DNA from: Reticulitermes speratus
Taxonomy: Eukaryota > Arthropoda > Insecta > Blattodea > Rhinotermitidae
Assembly: GCA_021186555.1 (NCBI GenBank)
Contig: JAJKFL010000042.1
Coordinates: 16,840,521-16,904,520, forward strand
Direction of reading: 5' to 3'
Length of the DNA stretch: 64,000 nt
Part shown: positions 12,329 through 23,083 of the stretch, in pieces
Layout: every line of letters begins with the position of its first letter
Position numbering within the stretch: position 1 is the first letter of the stretch
Notes under the pieces: generated by a model
The model's input: only the letters and a program-made list of their open reading frames with translations
Databases searched by the model: none
Told to the model about the DNA's origin: nothing
Program-made: the position numbers and the translations under genes

Positions 12329-15189
12329 CAATATTCACACTGGAAACCTTCGGGCTTGTTTTAGATTCCCTCTACATCCACGAGATATGATGCTATATTT
12401 TAACTCCCAGAGGGTGCATGTAATTATTTGAAGAGTGATAAATGGATACTTTACAATAATGGTACACTAAAAATAAGAAGTTTTAACATAACCAATTCCT
12501 TAAAATTTAGTAGTTAATACACAGACAGCCAAGCTTATTACTAAAAACACCAAATTTTCCCACATATTGTGTTTACGTGTTCCTTATGGTTGTCATAATT
12601 AAAAAAGTAACACTTCTCTACACTAAGTGCACCGATTTTTTTTGTAATGAAGCACGTTTTATTCATTGTATTCTCTGTAAAGGAAAACGGAATTTTGTAT
12701 ATAATGTATGCTAATTTTGGTCTCCAAAAATTGAAGTTATTTCTTCCCTATAACAGTTTACTCTGCAGTAAGTTACACGATAGAGTAATATTTGTTTGAA
12801 AACATTTTAGGACTCTGACTATATAATATTTTGGAAACTTTTGTAATATAATTTCTTATTTTTTTCTAACTTAGACTATATGAATCAACTAGTTCATTGT
12901 CAAAGTTTTGATGAAAAGAGCGCCGGGAATTTAGATAATTTGAAATAAGAGTTTCGGCACTAAGATAAGATTAGAAGTTGTATATACACATCTACTTAAA
13001 ACACAATTAGAAAATCCCAAGTTTCTTTCTACAGAGGCTTGTTACAAGAGCATAAGTAAAATAATTTCCTTAGAAAAACACATACATGCTGCATTAACGG
13101 TTTAATTATCTGCTGTAAAGAAAAGTTCTATAAAATGTCGATTTATTTGTTGCAGTGCTTTACTCTCATTAATTGTCAACCGGTAATTATTTTCATTTTT
13201 GGAAGTTGGGCTTTTTTATGTTAGACATGGGTTTACTCTTTTGTAGAGATACGTTTGTGACAAAATCTTCGTTACTTAGGAAGGACTCATGAGAACCATT
13301 ATCGTCCTTATACGCTGGTTTTATGATTCTGCAGTGAGCGTGGGTGTGAAGGTTGATCAGGAGGTCAAATGCAACAGTTGCACTGTCACACGTGGGAAAT
13401 CAACGTGGGCATAAAGTGAAAGAAGAAGAAAGAGAAAAGTATTCTACAAGTAGAAGCTTTCTTCTTTTGGACTGTCCATTGTCTGATGTAAAATTGAAAA
13501 ACAAGGTTTCGGAAATGCACCTAGTCTGGTGGATGGTGGACCCATTACAAAAAACTCTCAGGCATTGAGTTACCTAACCTAAAGTCGGAAACGGGGCCGG
13601 CTTCAAAAACATTTTGTTTCAGGTGTATATTAGACTGTGTTAAAAGACCGCATTAAAAGTGTTTGTGAAACTCCATAGAATTTTTGATTCATTCAGTTGT
13701 ACTAAATTTATGAATTGCCAGTCATGGACCATTGCTCAATACGTACTTGAATGTGTTTTCACATATGTATGTGAATGTATTCTCCCCCAAATTTAGTGTT
13801 TTTCACTCTCTTTCCTTTTAATTTTACACACACACATATATATATATTACTTTAAATTTATCCTTAATTTCCTTTTTTCTCCTCTGTTACGAAACGTTAG
13901 TACACATACGTAATATTTTGAACAAAATTTTATCTCTAGTCCTTACTTTAGATTACTCATTCTTTTACAAAAAATTAACCTATATTTTGTTTAAAGTTGC
14001 AGTGCGTACAGCAAAGTAAACACATTTTTTTCTCGGTTATAAAAACAATTTATTTAATGCTGTAAAAATAATCGTTGCTCGTTAGTAGAACATCAAAACA
14101 CATAAAACATGTTTGGGTATTACGTAGAATGTTTGAGTGTTAAATCTGGCAGTACATGAAGTAACAACTGGTATTTAAAGGGTTAAATTCCTAAACTGTA
14201 GACGAGAAGGAAGCTTATGAATTCATCATCATTCTGTGTGTGTGTTTATATACGGTTGATTTCAACGTTAGATCCTTTGATCGATTTTCACGAAACTTTG
14301 TGCGAACTCTATTTCAAAGGAGGATATTCTAACGTTCACTTTCCTATTTCCTGAAATCAGTAAATATATTTGGCAGATACAAAAACTTGCTAGAAAACGT
14401 GACACAAACGACACTCACTCTAGGGAGAAGAAGTGGTAAAATTCTGAAACAAATAAGCTAATTTTGTGAGGTAATGCATTGCATAGTATAAAATAATGAG
14501 ATTGCAGCCGCAAGAAAATTTTGTTTTTAATTTTCTTAATGGTGATAGCGATAACAAATGGACCACTGGAGCTAAGGGTGTGAAATAGTGTACAGACATC
14601 AATTCTAAATTCTACTTCAGATTATATATGAAATATATTTAGTAAGTAAGAAATGCCGAAAACAACCTTGAGGTTATAGCTGACAATTTTCAAACACCTA
14701 CAGAATATCTGTTTTTAATTAATAAGTTATTCACGAAAGAAAATAGAGCAAGAAGAATAATACTAGTAGATAAGTGGGACTAGAACTCAATGCAACAGGA
14801 AAGTCAGACATTATGAATTTCTCTCGGAACGCTCCGTAATATTCCTTAAACTTGATATGTGACATCCTGACTGGTTGAATTCCTTCAATTGACATATAAT
14901 TTATCTGTCCCTGATTTTGTTCTGATGATGCTGGTCCCTTCAAAAGCCATTGCATTTATTCTCATTGTTCGAAATCAAACATTGAAAATTGTTTGAAGGT
15001 TTAATTCTTGTGGGATACGACCTTGTTTACATTGATGAGATAGACCACCCTGCAGAGAGACACATAAAATTCTTTCGAAACGTCGGTAGTTACCAGTTGG
15101 CACTCAGCCATATCCCACCAGGCTTGATTCTTCCTCAGAACCTTTGTAAGAATTCCATACCTCGCATAGAAAACAGTGGCATGTTCTTA
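12329..15189. other. Unannotated AT-rich stretch
   Basis: Contains a short mixed (CA)n/(TA)n run near 13829-13850 and a (TG)n run near 14236. No coding signal or repeat family was recognised. Confidence 0.5.
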
Positions 15190-15212
15190 ATATATATATA
15201 TATATATATATA
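15190..15212 (+). repeat. (TA)n microsatellite
   Basis: About 11 uninterrupted TA units. Confidence 0.95.
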
Positions 15213-18200
15213 GTCTGGTTTATTTAAGTTTCAATCAATGTATTTGCAGTTGCCCTAACAGTGTGCTATTGATCTAGTTACGTAATATGTTTTATAAAAT
15301 CGATTTATTCACATCATTCTTACTCATATTTATATTCACACTTTGGCTGTCTTTTAACCAGTCTTTCTCTTATAGTTTTCCGTTGGTCAAAAGGTACAAT
15401 GTTATTTACTTCATCGAATAAACTTTGGTCTCTGGGGCTTTCCGCTACCCACACTTCTTGTGTCTTGGCAAATTAGTCAACTTTAACACAAGCGAAGTTT
15501 TGGATGTTTCTTCCTCGGAGAAGTCTCTAAATACTTCATGGTGTAGAATAAAATACTGTCTGACCAGCGTGAAATTTTTCTTTCAGTTCCTGTTTGTTTT
15601 TTTCTGTAGCCCTACTACACTCTGTATTAATGTTGCACAAGACTTGGGTTTAAAAAATTTAAGAAACAATAAAGACAAACTTAATTCAACTCGGAATGCC
15701 GTGACCTTTAAATGTGTTGTAACATAGTATAGTTGGTGAAAATTGAGTTTCATTCTAGAAGGATAAAGTGCCGGGAATGTAATTTTCTGTACTGATATTA
15801 GTGAGCTGTGTAGAAATGGGAAGTGTTTTGCCTGTCAGGAAGTCTTAAAAGCAATTTTTGTTTATTTGAAAAGAATCTCGTAAAAATTCAAAACCTAATT
15901 TTATATAATTAACCTCCAGATAATAGGACTTTAAAGATTTCTTGCTTTCCTGCAGCCTTCAAGACTTAGGACCTTCGGGCTTTTATACTTGCGAATTAAA
16001 TTAGAAAGGGAGAGGTTTGTAAAAAATAACTGGATTCTCTGCAAGAGATTTCCTGCCATTGAGACGTATTTAAATAAAAAGAAAAATGCTACGTATTTTT
16101 TCCGGCAGAACACAAACAAAAGCTTCTTTTCCCATTTTATGTAGTTTCTATTAACATTATTGTTGTTGCCATTTCAATTCACTGCTGTAAGAACTTCATA
16201 CTGAAACTCAGAGTTTTATATCCGCTAAATTTTTCAGACAAAGTATAAAGATTTGCACTTTTTTGCCATGGTGTGCTAACTCAAATTACAGCTTATATAA
16301 ATTTATGTATACGTTGATAATCATTGTACAAAATTTCACACATTTCGACAGGTCATTTGCTATCACCAGTGAACCGAAAGCTACGGAAAAATTTAGTTCA
16401 CCGTCATATTATTTTATCCTCTAATAAAATATTATTTTATACTCTAAACAGTAAAGACGAGGGGTGAGTGTACCGTACACACAGAAAGTTAAATTGCTAT
16501 ATCGACGCAAGGAAACACTATATTGCTACAGTTGATAAAATTCTTGCAACATTACAAAGCCAAAATATTACAATTATTTTCAATTCAAAAACTGGCCTCA
16601 GAGTTTTGAAAACTTCTGCGATCTGGAAGAAATATACTTAAAATTTTTCCTCAAGAATTTAAGAGAAATGGATGAAAATATCTGTAATTTTCTTTTATTT
16701 CGTATTTTGTTCTTGTTTTTCGTCGGTAAGCATCCTCTGTGGCTTACCTTGGTCCTCAGCACCAAATCCACCGAACAGGAAAATGGCTGATGACTGTGAT
16801 TCGAAAGCAAAGACATACTGTTGAATGGCTTAATCTCTTAAACGAAATATTATTTTGCATAATCTTAAATCTTATGCACTATCATTTTATAAAAAACACC
16901 ATTTTCAATTAACAATATTTTTTTCACACAGTAACCATGTTCATGCTTCCGAGTTCCCTTAACATGAATCAACTTAGAACCTTGGAGTAAGTGTGACTTT
17001 CGCATAACAAGTTGGCTTGTCGGCCATGTTGTTGTTAATGATTTTAGGAAATTATAAAACACGGCATTCGGGTATCTTCCAACGACATTAATTTCATACC
17101 ATATTTCCTGAAGATCAATAGATTCAATGGTAAAAGAAAGGCACACTCAGCCAAGATGGAAATTTATTTGATTAATTTTGAGGAACGAAGGTGGCTAAGA
17201 ATATGCGTGTGTATGCCGGAATTCAAACACCAGATCTACAAGCATGTGTGTGAAAAATTGTGTGAAAAACTATAATAAAAATAATTTTCTATATAGAAAT
17301 ATATACATTTCAGGATCCCTTGCTAATATACAGTATTAGTGTCGCTCTCACCTTAGAAGATTTAGAGTCACAAAGTTTGTATTAGTGAGAAAATACGCGA
17401 GTGTGATAAAAATATTATTCTCTTTCTGCTTAGAGGATGGCAGACTAAAATGAGTTTAAATTATACAATTTCTTAAAATAATACAGAGCTATATAAGTAA
17501 TTTCTTCAGTAATACTCAGCACAAGAAAGAGTTTCATTGCCTTCGGGCGTGCAGGCGGATGGCTTTTCGTAAAATAGGGATAATAGCAGAGTTGGGACAT
17601 TGTAATGTTTTCTTTTACAAACCTAGCCGAATTACAAGCCTCATTAGACTTGCAAAAGAGAAAATTTTTCTTTTCAGAAAAACAATTCCAAGTCGGAACC
17701 TACTTGAAAGGCAGGATATAAGGAGGGAAACGTGAGAAAGTTTCAAAATTTATGAACAATTATTTGTGGTTTTAAAGATCTTAGCATGAGTCATATTTCG
17801 TTATCGATATATAAATAAGCTGAGAGCACAGGAACTGGTTCACGCTAGAATATTCAACCTACATTAGAGAAATTGAATTATATTTAAGGATGTTGCTATG
17901 GTTACATTTGCGAATATTGGGTAAATTATGGAATAAATGCCAAAGGTACCTGGGACACTTAAACCAAGTTTTAAACTGCTATCCGGGGCTTGAACCATGC
18001 CTTCTTATTAGAAGAATAAAATAGTAAAATAAAATTGTAATGATAAAGTCAGAGACTTATTATTTACAAATTAACCCTTCAAGATGAGTGCGATACCGCG
18101 CAGTAAACACTCCCTCTAGGTTACACAAAACCAATCTCTTAATGCTGTATAAGGCAAAAGTCGCTGTTTGTTCTGAGATCCGTACAGAACACATAAAGCA

Positions 18201-18579
18201 ATGTGAGCAGCATGTAGAATTTTTTAATTTTAAACCGGTGGTACGTAAAGTTACCGCTAGGCTTTGAAAGGTTGATAATTAAATAAAAACTCTATAAGAA
18301 AATGAAAAATATTTTATTTAACGACGCTGACAATTGCTGAGTTTATATAGCGTAAGTGGTAGACGACTACAATATGAGCATTGGTCATCAGTGGAATAAG
18401 AGTGTAGAAGAAACCACGGTGCTCAGAGAAATGTCTGTCCCACTACTATTATTCTACCAAAAATTTACGCGAAAAGTTCTGAGAACGAAGCCGGACCGCT
18501 GCTGTTGTGGTCGGACAAATAACCGCCTGCAGATTGGCAATATTGTATTAAACATGTGATTATTTACATTAAAATATTG
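15213..18579. other. Unannotated AT-rich stretch
   Basis: Nothing recognised. A B-box-like GGTTCAAGCCC on the minus strand near 17990 may be a very old SINE remnant, but there is no surrounding family sequence to support it. Confidence 0.5.
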
Positions 18580-18711
18580 GACTCTAGTGGACATGGTAAT
18601 ACATTTGGGTTCTTGACATTGCGGGGAAATTCTTGACTAGCTCCGATAGTACTAGGTTCTCAAGAAAGATTTTATTCCATGGAGTTAGTTAGTTAGTTAG
18701 TTAGTTAGATC
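18580..18711 (+). mobile_element. RTE-like LINE 3' end with (TTAG)n tail
   Basis: This fragment shares blocks with the LINE 3' ends at 21190 and 53160: TGCGGGGAAATTCTTGACTA, then TTCTCAAGAAAGATT, then CCATGGAGTTAG. It runs into about six copies of TTAG at 18685-18708. The short tetranucleotide tail right after the conserved CCATGGAG block marks the retrotransposon 3' terminus. The copy is heavily 5' truncated. Confidence 0.75.
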
Positions 18712-19576
18712 CCCTACATTATTTGACAAGATACAAAAAAGTTCCTTTAGCTATTCAACCGGGTAATTGGTTGTGCACTGTTGTGTACGGTTCTTTTTCT
18801 GAGTGGCTTATATTGCTAGGAAAGGGAACAGAGTAATAATTTAAAAATTGTTGTTCCTAGATGAATAAGGATCAGTTTAATCACAAATGTTATTTCGTAC
18901 CCGAGCAAGGAGTACTGAAGTCTACAGCATATGTTACTAAAATGGCAATAAAAGTGTACATCGTAGTAATCGGCATAACAAATACGTTGCATTAAGCAAA
19001 ATTTGAATAACCGTATATATTTATATACGATTATTACTATAATGGGATAAGTGTAAATATTTTTCCAGTGCAGTAAGAAATGTACACTCACTCTTTGAAA
19101 ATTACGAATCCATTGGTATGTGATGTTCTTTTACTTCCCCCCCCCCCCCTTTCTTATGTTTCTTAAACTTTTATGAACTAAGCCATTTGGCTTATTCCCG
19201 GACAAAATTACCTTCCAAAAGTATTAATACTTTAGATACTCTGCAGAGTCATAAACTCAATCACGGTAAGATGCAGACATACATATACGTCACGAGTGGT
19301 GAAATTCGCACACGAAATCGTATTGTTCAGGAAGTCTAAGTCACTAAAGACGTCGGAAGGCCCTGTTTTAAACTCATACACTCTACCGATTGCCCTGTTG
19401 TCATATATGCTTTATTTATATTTCCGTTACTGTAAAAGATCGCCTTGGAATGCACATATTTTATAAATACAATATTTGCTGTTACAATTTGAGCCACTGA
19501 AAACGACGTAATTACACCAAAAGTAAAACCAAAGCAGAAAGTATAACAGATTTAAAAATGATTTAGTATTTACCTC
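18712..19576. other. Unannotated stretch with C13 run
   Basis: Holds 13 consecutive C at 19137-19149. No gene was recognised. A minus-strand frame at 18816-19091 is low-complexity. Confidence 0.5.
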
Positions 19577-19895
19577 GATTTCAGGCTTCCGCCGCGATGT
19601 TGATGAGATCTGCGCTCTTCTGGGATATGACGCGGAGTCGTGTGGTAATTGTTACCCGACGTTTCGGGACAACATATCGGTCCCATCTTCAATGGTCAAG
19701 AGCCTATTGGCTGTCACCACGCTTAGTGATTACCACCCCGCGCGCACCTTCGCATATAGAATCTAGGCCACGGTGCCGGCATTTTTTTCTCCTTGGACTC
19801 TTGACCCTTGAAGATAGGACCGATACGTTGTCCCGAAAAGTCTGTAAACAATTACCACACGATGCCGCGTATTATACCAGAAGAGCGCAGATCTC
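19577..19895 (-). mobile_element. Foldback element with one-sided tail, largest copy
   Basis: Long inverted arms begin on the plus strand with GAGATCTGCGCTCTTCTGGG at 19605 and end with GCGCAGATCTC at 19895. They pair over about 100 bp, through the ACCACACGA, GTTTCGGGACAAC and CCATCTTCAA blocks, around a spacer of about 90 bp. Outside the plus-strand left arm only, bases 19577-19604 hold the family tail, read on the minus strand as CATCAACATCGCGGCGGAAG then CCTGAAATC. The orientation assigned is the one in which the tail is at the 3' end. No target duplication is clear. Open frames across it are artefacts of the repeat. Confidence 0.85.
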
Positions 19896-20749
19896 GTTTT
19901 CGAATTATAATATCATGCTCATATTGTGAATGCGATTAAACAAACACTCCTGCCACAGCCGTTTAATTTCGACTTCAGTTTCATTTGAAGTATTTTTAAA
20001 AGTAGATACGAAGTTGTCCCTGTGCATAATTAAACATTACCCTGCAAATTTGTATGGGCACTGGGGGCATGGTTCCTGAAGTTTAAATCAGAAATTAGAG
20101 GTTCTGACAGCAGTGCAGGTGACGATTTAAATTTGTGCGATACGAATTCGTGTAGATTGTTAGGCCTAGATGTATAGATGTCAGTATTTCGGAGGATATT
20201 GCTGCGTCCATCTTCAATGTAGTCCAAGAGAACTACCCTGAAAAAGAACGCAACAAGCTCCTCCGACAAGTTAGAAGCCATACAATAATTTTCACCCCTG
20301 CATATCCCAGAAAACTGCAATATTCAAAACGATTTTTTTTTCGAAATTCTGTACCAAATTCTGTGAAAGTCAAATAACTAGTCCTTGTGATGAAACATAC
20401 AGGCTGAAGGGTAGACAGGACTTCTGCATTATCCTTTCATTTAATACCCTTTGCTTAAGGAATGCATAAAATTAAATTTTAGAGCCGTGATGGTACGGCA
20501 ATATCTCCGACACCTCCATGAGACGAGTAGTATAAGGTTCCAGGCGAAGTCCGTCATGCACTGAAGGCTGATGAGCAAGTAAAGGGTCAGGAATTATAAA
20601 TGTGGATACTGTTGGATCTATTGGAAAGATGAAGGTGCTAAACGAATTAAACCCACTTCTCGAAAAAGAGCATTTATGAATAAAACAATTAACAAGTATC
20701 ATCCTCACAAACGAATTCCCGTTTACTTAACGTAGCAAGAGGATAAGGT
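19896..20749. other. Unannotated stretch, with a possible degenerate hairpin relic
   Basis: Near 20165-20245, the order of GTATTTCGGAGGATATTGC and CCATCTTCAATG resembles the arm of the foldback family, but the match is weak. The rest is unrecognised. Confidence 0.35.
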
Positions 20750-21320
20750 GAGCAGATCGTGTAGCACATATCGCGGAAAAGGAAAAATGCATCTAGGGTT
20801 TTGGTGGGTAAACCGGAAGGAAAGAGACAATTTTATAGACTCAGAAACAAATGGGAATTATTTATAATGGATCTTAAAGAAATGGAGCGGGAGGGCTTGC
20901 ACTGGATTAAATTGGCTTGGAATAGGGTAAGACGGTGTGTATACAGCAATAGTCCTTCGGATTACATCTGCGCTTTTCTGCGATATTACAAAGCGTTGAG
21001 TGGTAGTTCTATACCGACTTTTGGGGACAACTTACCCGTTCCATCTTCATGAACATTATTAACCCTTGAAGATGGGACAGATATATTGTCCCGAAACATC
21101 GGTACATAACTATCACTAAACGCTGCGTAATAGCCCAGAAAAACGCAGATCTCATCTACATCGCGGCGGAAGCCTAAAATCACGCATTATTCGGATTCCG
21201 TAAAATGGGGGAATTTTTTTACTAGTTTGAAAATATCTATCTTTCAAGAAGGATTCTGCTCCATGGAGTTAGTTGGATAGTTAGTTAGGTAAGTAGGTAC
21301 TCGTAGGTAGGTAGGTATTT
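20750..21320 (+). pseudogene. RTE-like LINE ORF2 C-terminus and 3' end, interrupted
   Basis: From about 20766 the plus strand encodes a recognisable LINE ORF2 C-terminal segment: a VLVGKPEGKR motif, then an RNKWE...MDLKEME segment, then HWIKLAW where related copies read DWIDLAQDR. It continues after an inserted foldback element (20964-21189) with TTCGGATTCCGTAAAATGGG, then TTCAAGAAGGATTCTGCTCC and CCATGGAGTTAGTT. It ends in degenerate TTAG/TAGG repeats to about 21320. The frame decays before the insertion, so this is a 5'-truncated pseudogene. Clade assignment is from remembered motifs. Confidence 0.75.
20964..21189 (+). mobile_element. Foldback element inserted in LINE, 8-bp duplication
   Basis: It starts ACATCTGCGCTTTTCTG and ends with CGCAGATCTCATCTACATCG, then CGGCGGAAGCCTAAAATCAC. 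The arms pair imperfectly through GGGACAAC/TTGTCCC and CCATCTTCAT/TTGAAGATGG. It is bounded by TTCGGATT at 20956-20963 and again at 21190-21197. Removing the element and one duplicate restores the LINE sequence CCTTCGGATTCCGTAAAATG, which matches the uninterrupted LINE at 53170. The left end lacks the tail seen on the right, as in the copies at 19577 and 40847. Confidence 0.9.
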
Positions 21321-21641
21321 AGTTATACAGAATTTAGCCCTATCACTTTGTGTTCGGGAGGTGCCGGGTTAGATTAGTAAACCTGATTGAGGGAATTTTT
21401 GGTTTAACTTCGTTTTTCTAGAGACATTTTGTTATATTGTCTTAAAAACACCACGATATCCTTCAAAATCATAACTCACAACTGGCTGACTTAACTACGA
21501 CGTATAAAATATAGTCGTACGGCTAAAAGAAATTCCATTTGGTGGTCGTGCGATGTAAGTTGTGTACTTTCTTCCACCCCTCGATTACTGTAATCCTGGG
21601 TTTTAATCGCACTCTTGACACGGAAACCTATTCCTGCCCTG
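21321..21641. other. Unannotated stretch
   Basis: Nothing recognised. It includes ordinary AT-rich sequence between the LINE tail and the family C SINE. Confidence 0.45.
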
Positions 21642-21652
21642 CCTGTGTTAGT

Positions 21653-21927
21653 AAAAAAGCAATCCCATTACAGGCCTGGACAGGCCCTGGGGTTCCAGGA
21701 GGTTGAGGCTCCCAGATTTCTAGACAATCGGCACATGAAGGTGGTAAGGTTGTCAGCCCTACGCACCGGCCGCCTTTACCCCCCAGGAAATATTCCTGAT
21801 ACTCATTTCTGTTAGAGGCTGAGTCGACCCCAGCACCATATTGCGACCGAAACGATTATGTCAAGGAAAAATTCCAATGACACCATCGGGAATCGAACCC
21901 GCGACGTTCCGGTTTGTAGCGCAGTGA
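21653..21927 (-). mobile_element. SINE family C, full length, perfect 11-bp duplication
   Basis: On the minus strand the head contains a good pol III B box within GTCGCGGGTTCGATTCCCGA. The conserved body follows; on the plus strand it appears as GACAATCGGCACATGAAGGT, GGTAAGGTTGTCAGCCCTAC and CAGGCCTGGACAGGCCCTGG. It ends in an A-rich tail next to GCAATCCC. The flanks CCTGTGTTAGT at 21642-21652 and 21928-21938 are identical, which defines the insertion. The 66-codon plus-strand frame inside is a by-product. Confidence 0.95.
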
Positions 21928-21938
21928 CCTGTGTTAGT

Positions 21939-22781
21939 GCTCTCTTATTCAGGTCGAGGCTTTAGGACAGACATGCCGCTTAAAAGGAGTCCTACACAAT
22001 GCCTATAAAATTCACATTGTTACTACTTGATTCTGAATTGGGACAGATCAAAGAGTCAATTCTGTATTGATAGCAGAAAAATAAGCACTGAGCAATACAC
22101 CGTAGTTCAGTAGTTCAGACATCCAATAAATCGGCATTTTTTAGAGAGTCAAGAGGCGACCTACGGGATTAATTTGTCATAACGTCATTACTTTGTGCTT
22201 ATAAGGACCTCCACGAAAGTGCTAAGAACCATAGGAAAGTCTCCTTGGTCATATTATTTTTTTCAAAATTAATATCGTATTATTCCAAGAATATAACTAG
22301 CTAAAATATTGACAGACACTTCTATAGTTTCTTTTAACCTCTCTAGGCTGAAACAGTTTTGCCCTTTATGAAACATGCTATACACGTTTGCGAAGAACTG
22401 GGTTCAAACAATAACCGTGAACATATTTAGCGTAATAAAAGCAAAAATTCGAGAAAGTATTTCATAGACTGTTAAAAGAATTTCAAAAGCGAAACATTTG
22501 GTTATATTTGTATATACGGTATTACGAGTCTAATACACAAGTGAGAAAATGGAAGTTTATGTTAGGCTGTGTCTGATATTCTGCACATTTTTAAAAGAAC
22601 GGAGGCTCTCACTATTCAGTGGTAGATGACGAAAATTATTTACGTGTAGATAAATTTAAAATGTACATTAAAATAATAGCTGAATGAAACGTTAAATAAA
22701 ATATGACTACAGTGCACAGTATTTTTTATATCTCGGTGACTTATGAGCCAAATAGGTTATAAGAAGCTTGGTATGATGGGT
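21939..22781. other. Unannotated AT-rich stretch
   Basis: No gene or repeat recognised between two family C SINEs. Confidence 0.5.
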
Positions 22782-22793
22782 AGTTACAAATGT

Positions 22794-23071
22794 AAAGTTA
22801 AAGTTATCCCTATACAGGCCTGGACAGGCCCTGAGGGGTCCAGGAGTTTGAGACTCCCACAATTTCTAGACAATTGGCACATGAAGGCGGTAAGGTTGTC
22901 AGCCCTACTCACCTACAGCGTTTTCCCCAGGAGAAATTCCTGGTAATCATTTTTGTTAGAGGCTGGGTCTACCCCATATCCATAGTGCGGCTGGAAGAAT
23001 TAAGTCACTGAAAAATCTCAATGACCCCATCGAGAATCGAACCCGCGACCTTCCGGCTTGTAGCGAAGTCC
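22794..23071 (-). mobile_element. SINE family C, full length, perfect 12-bp duplication
   Basis: Second family C copy in the same orientation as 21653. It shares the body (CAGGCCTGGACAGGCCCTGA, TCTAGACAATTGGCACATGA, GGTAAGGTTGTCAGCCCTAC) and the B-box head, seen on the plus strand as GAATCGAACCCGCGACC. It is bounded by AGTTACAAATGT at 22782-22793 and again at 23072-23083, a perfect duplication. Confidence 0.95.
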
Positions 23072-23083
23072 AGTTACAAATGT

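Noticed and set aside
18685-18708. Telomeric repeat
   Set aside because: The unit is TTAG, not TTAGG, and it directly follows a LINE 3' end, so it is a retrotransposon tail.
19597-19929. 110-codon plus-strand frame
   Set aside because: Lies almost wholly within the foldback element; a repeat artefact.
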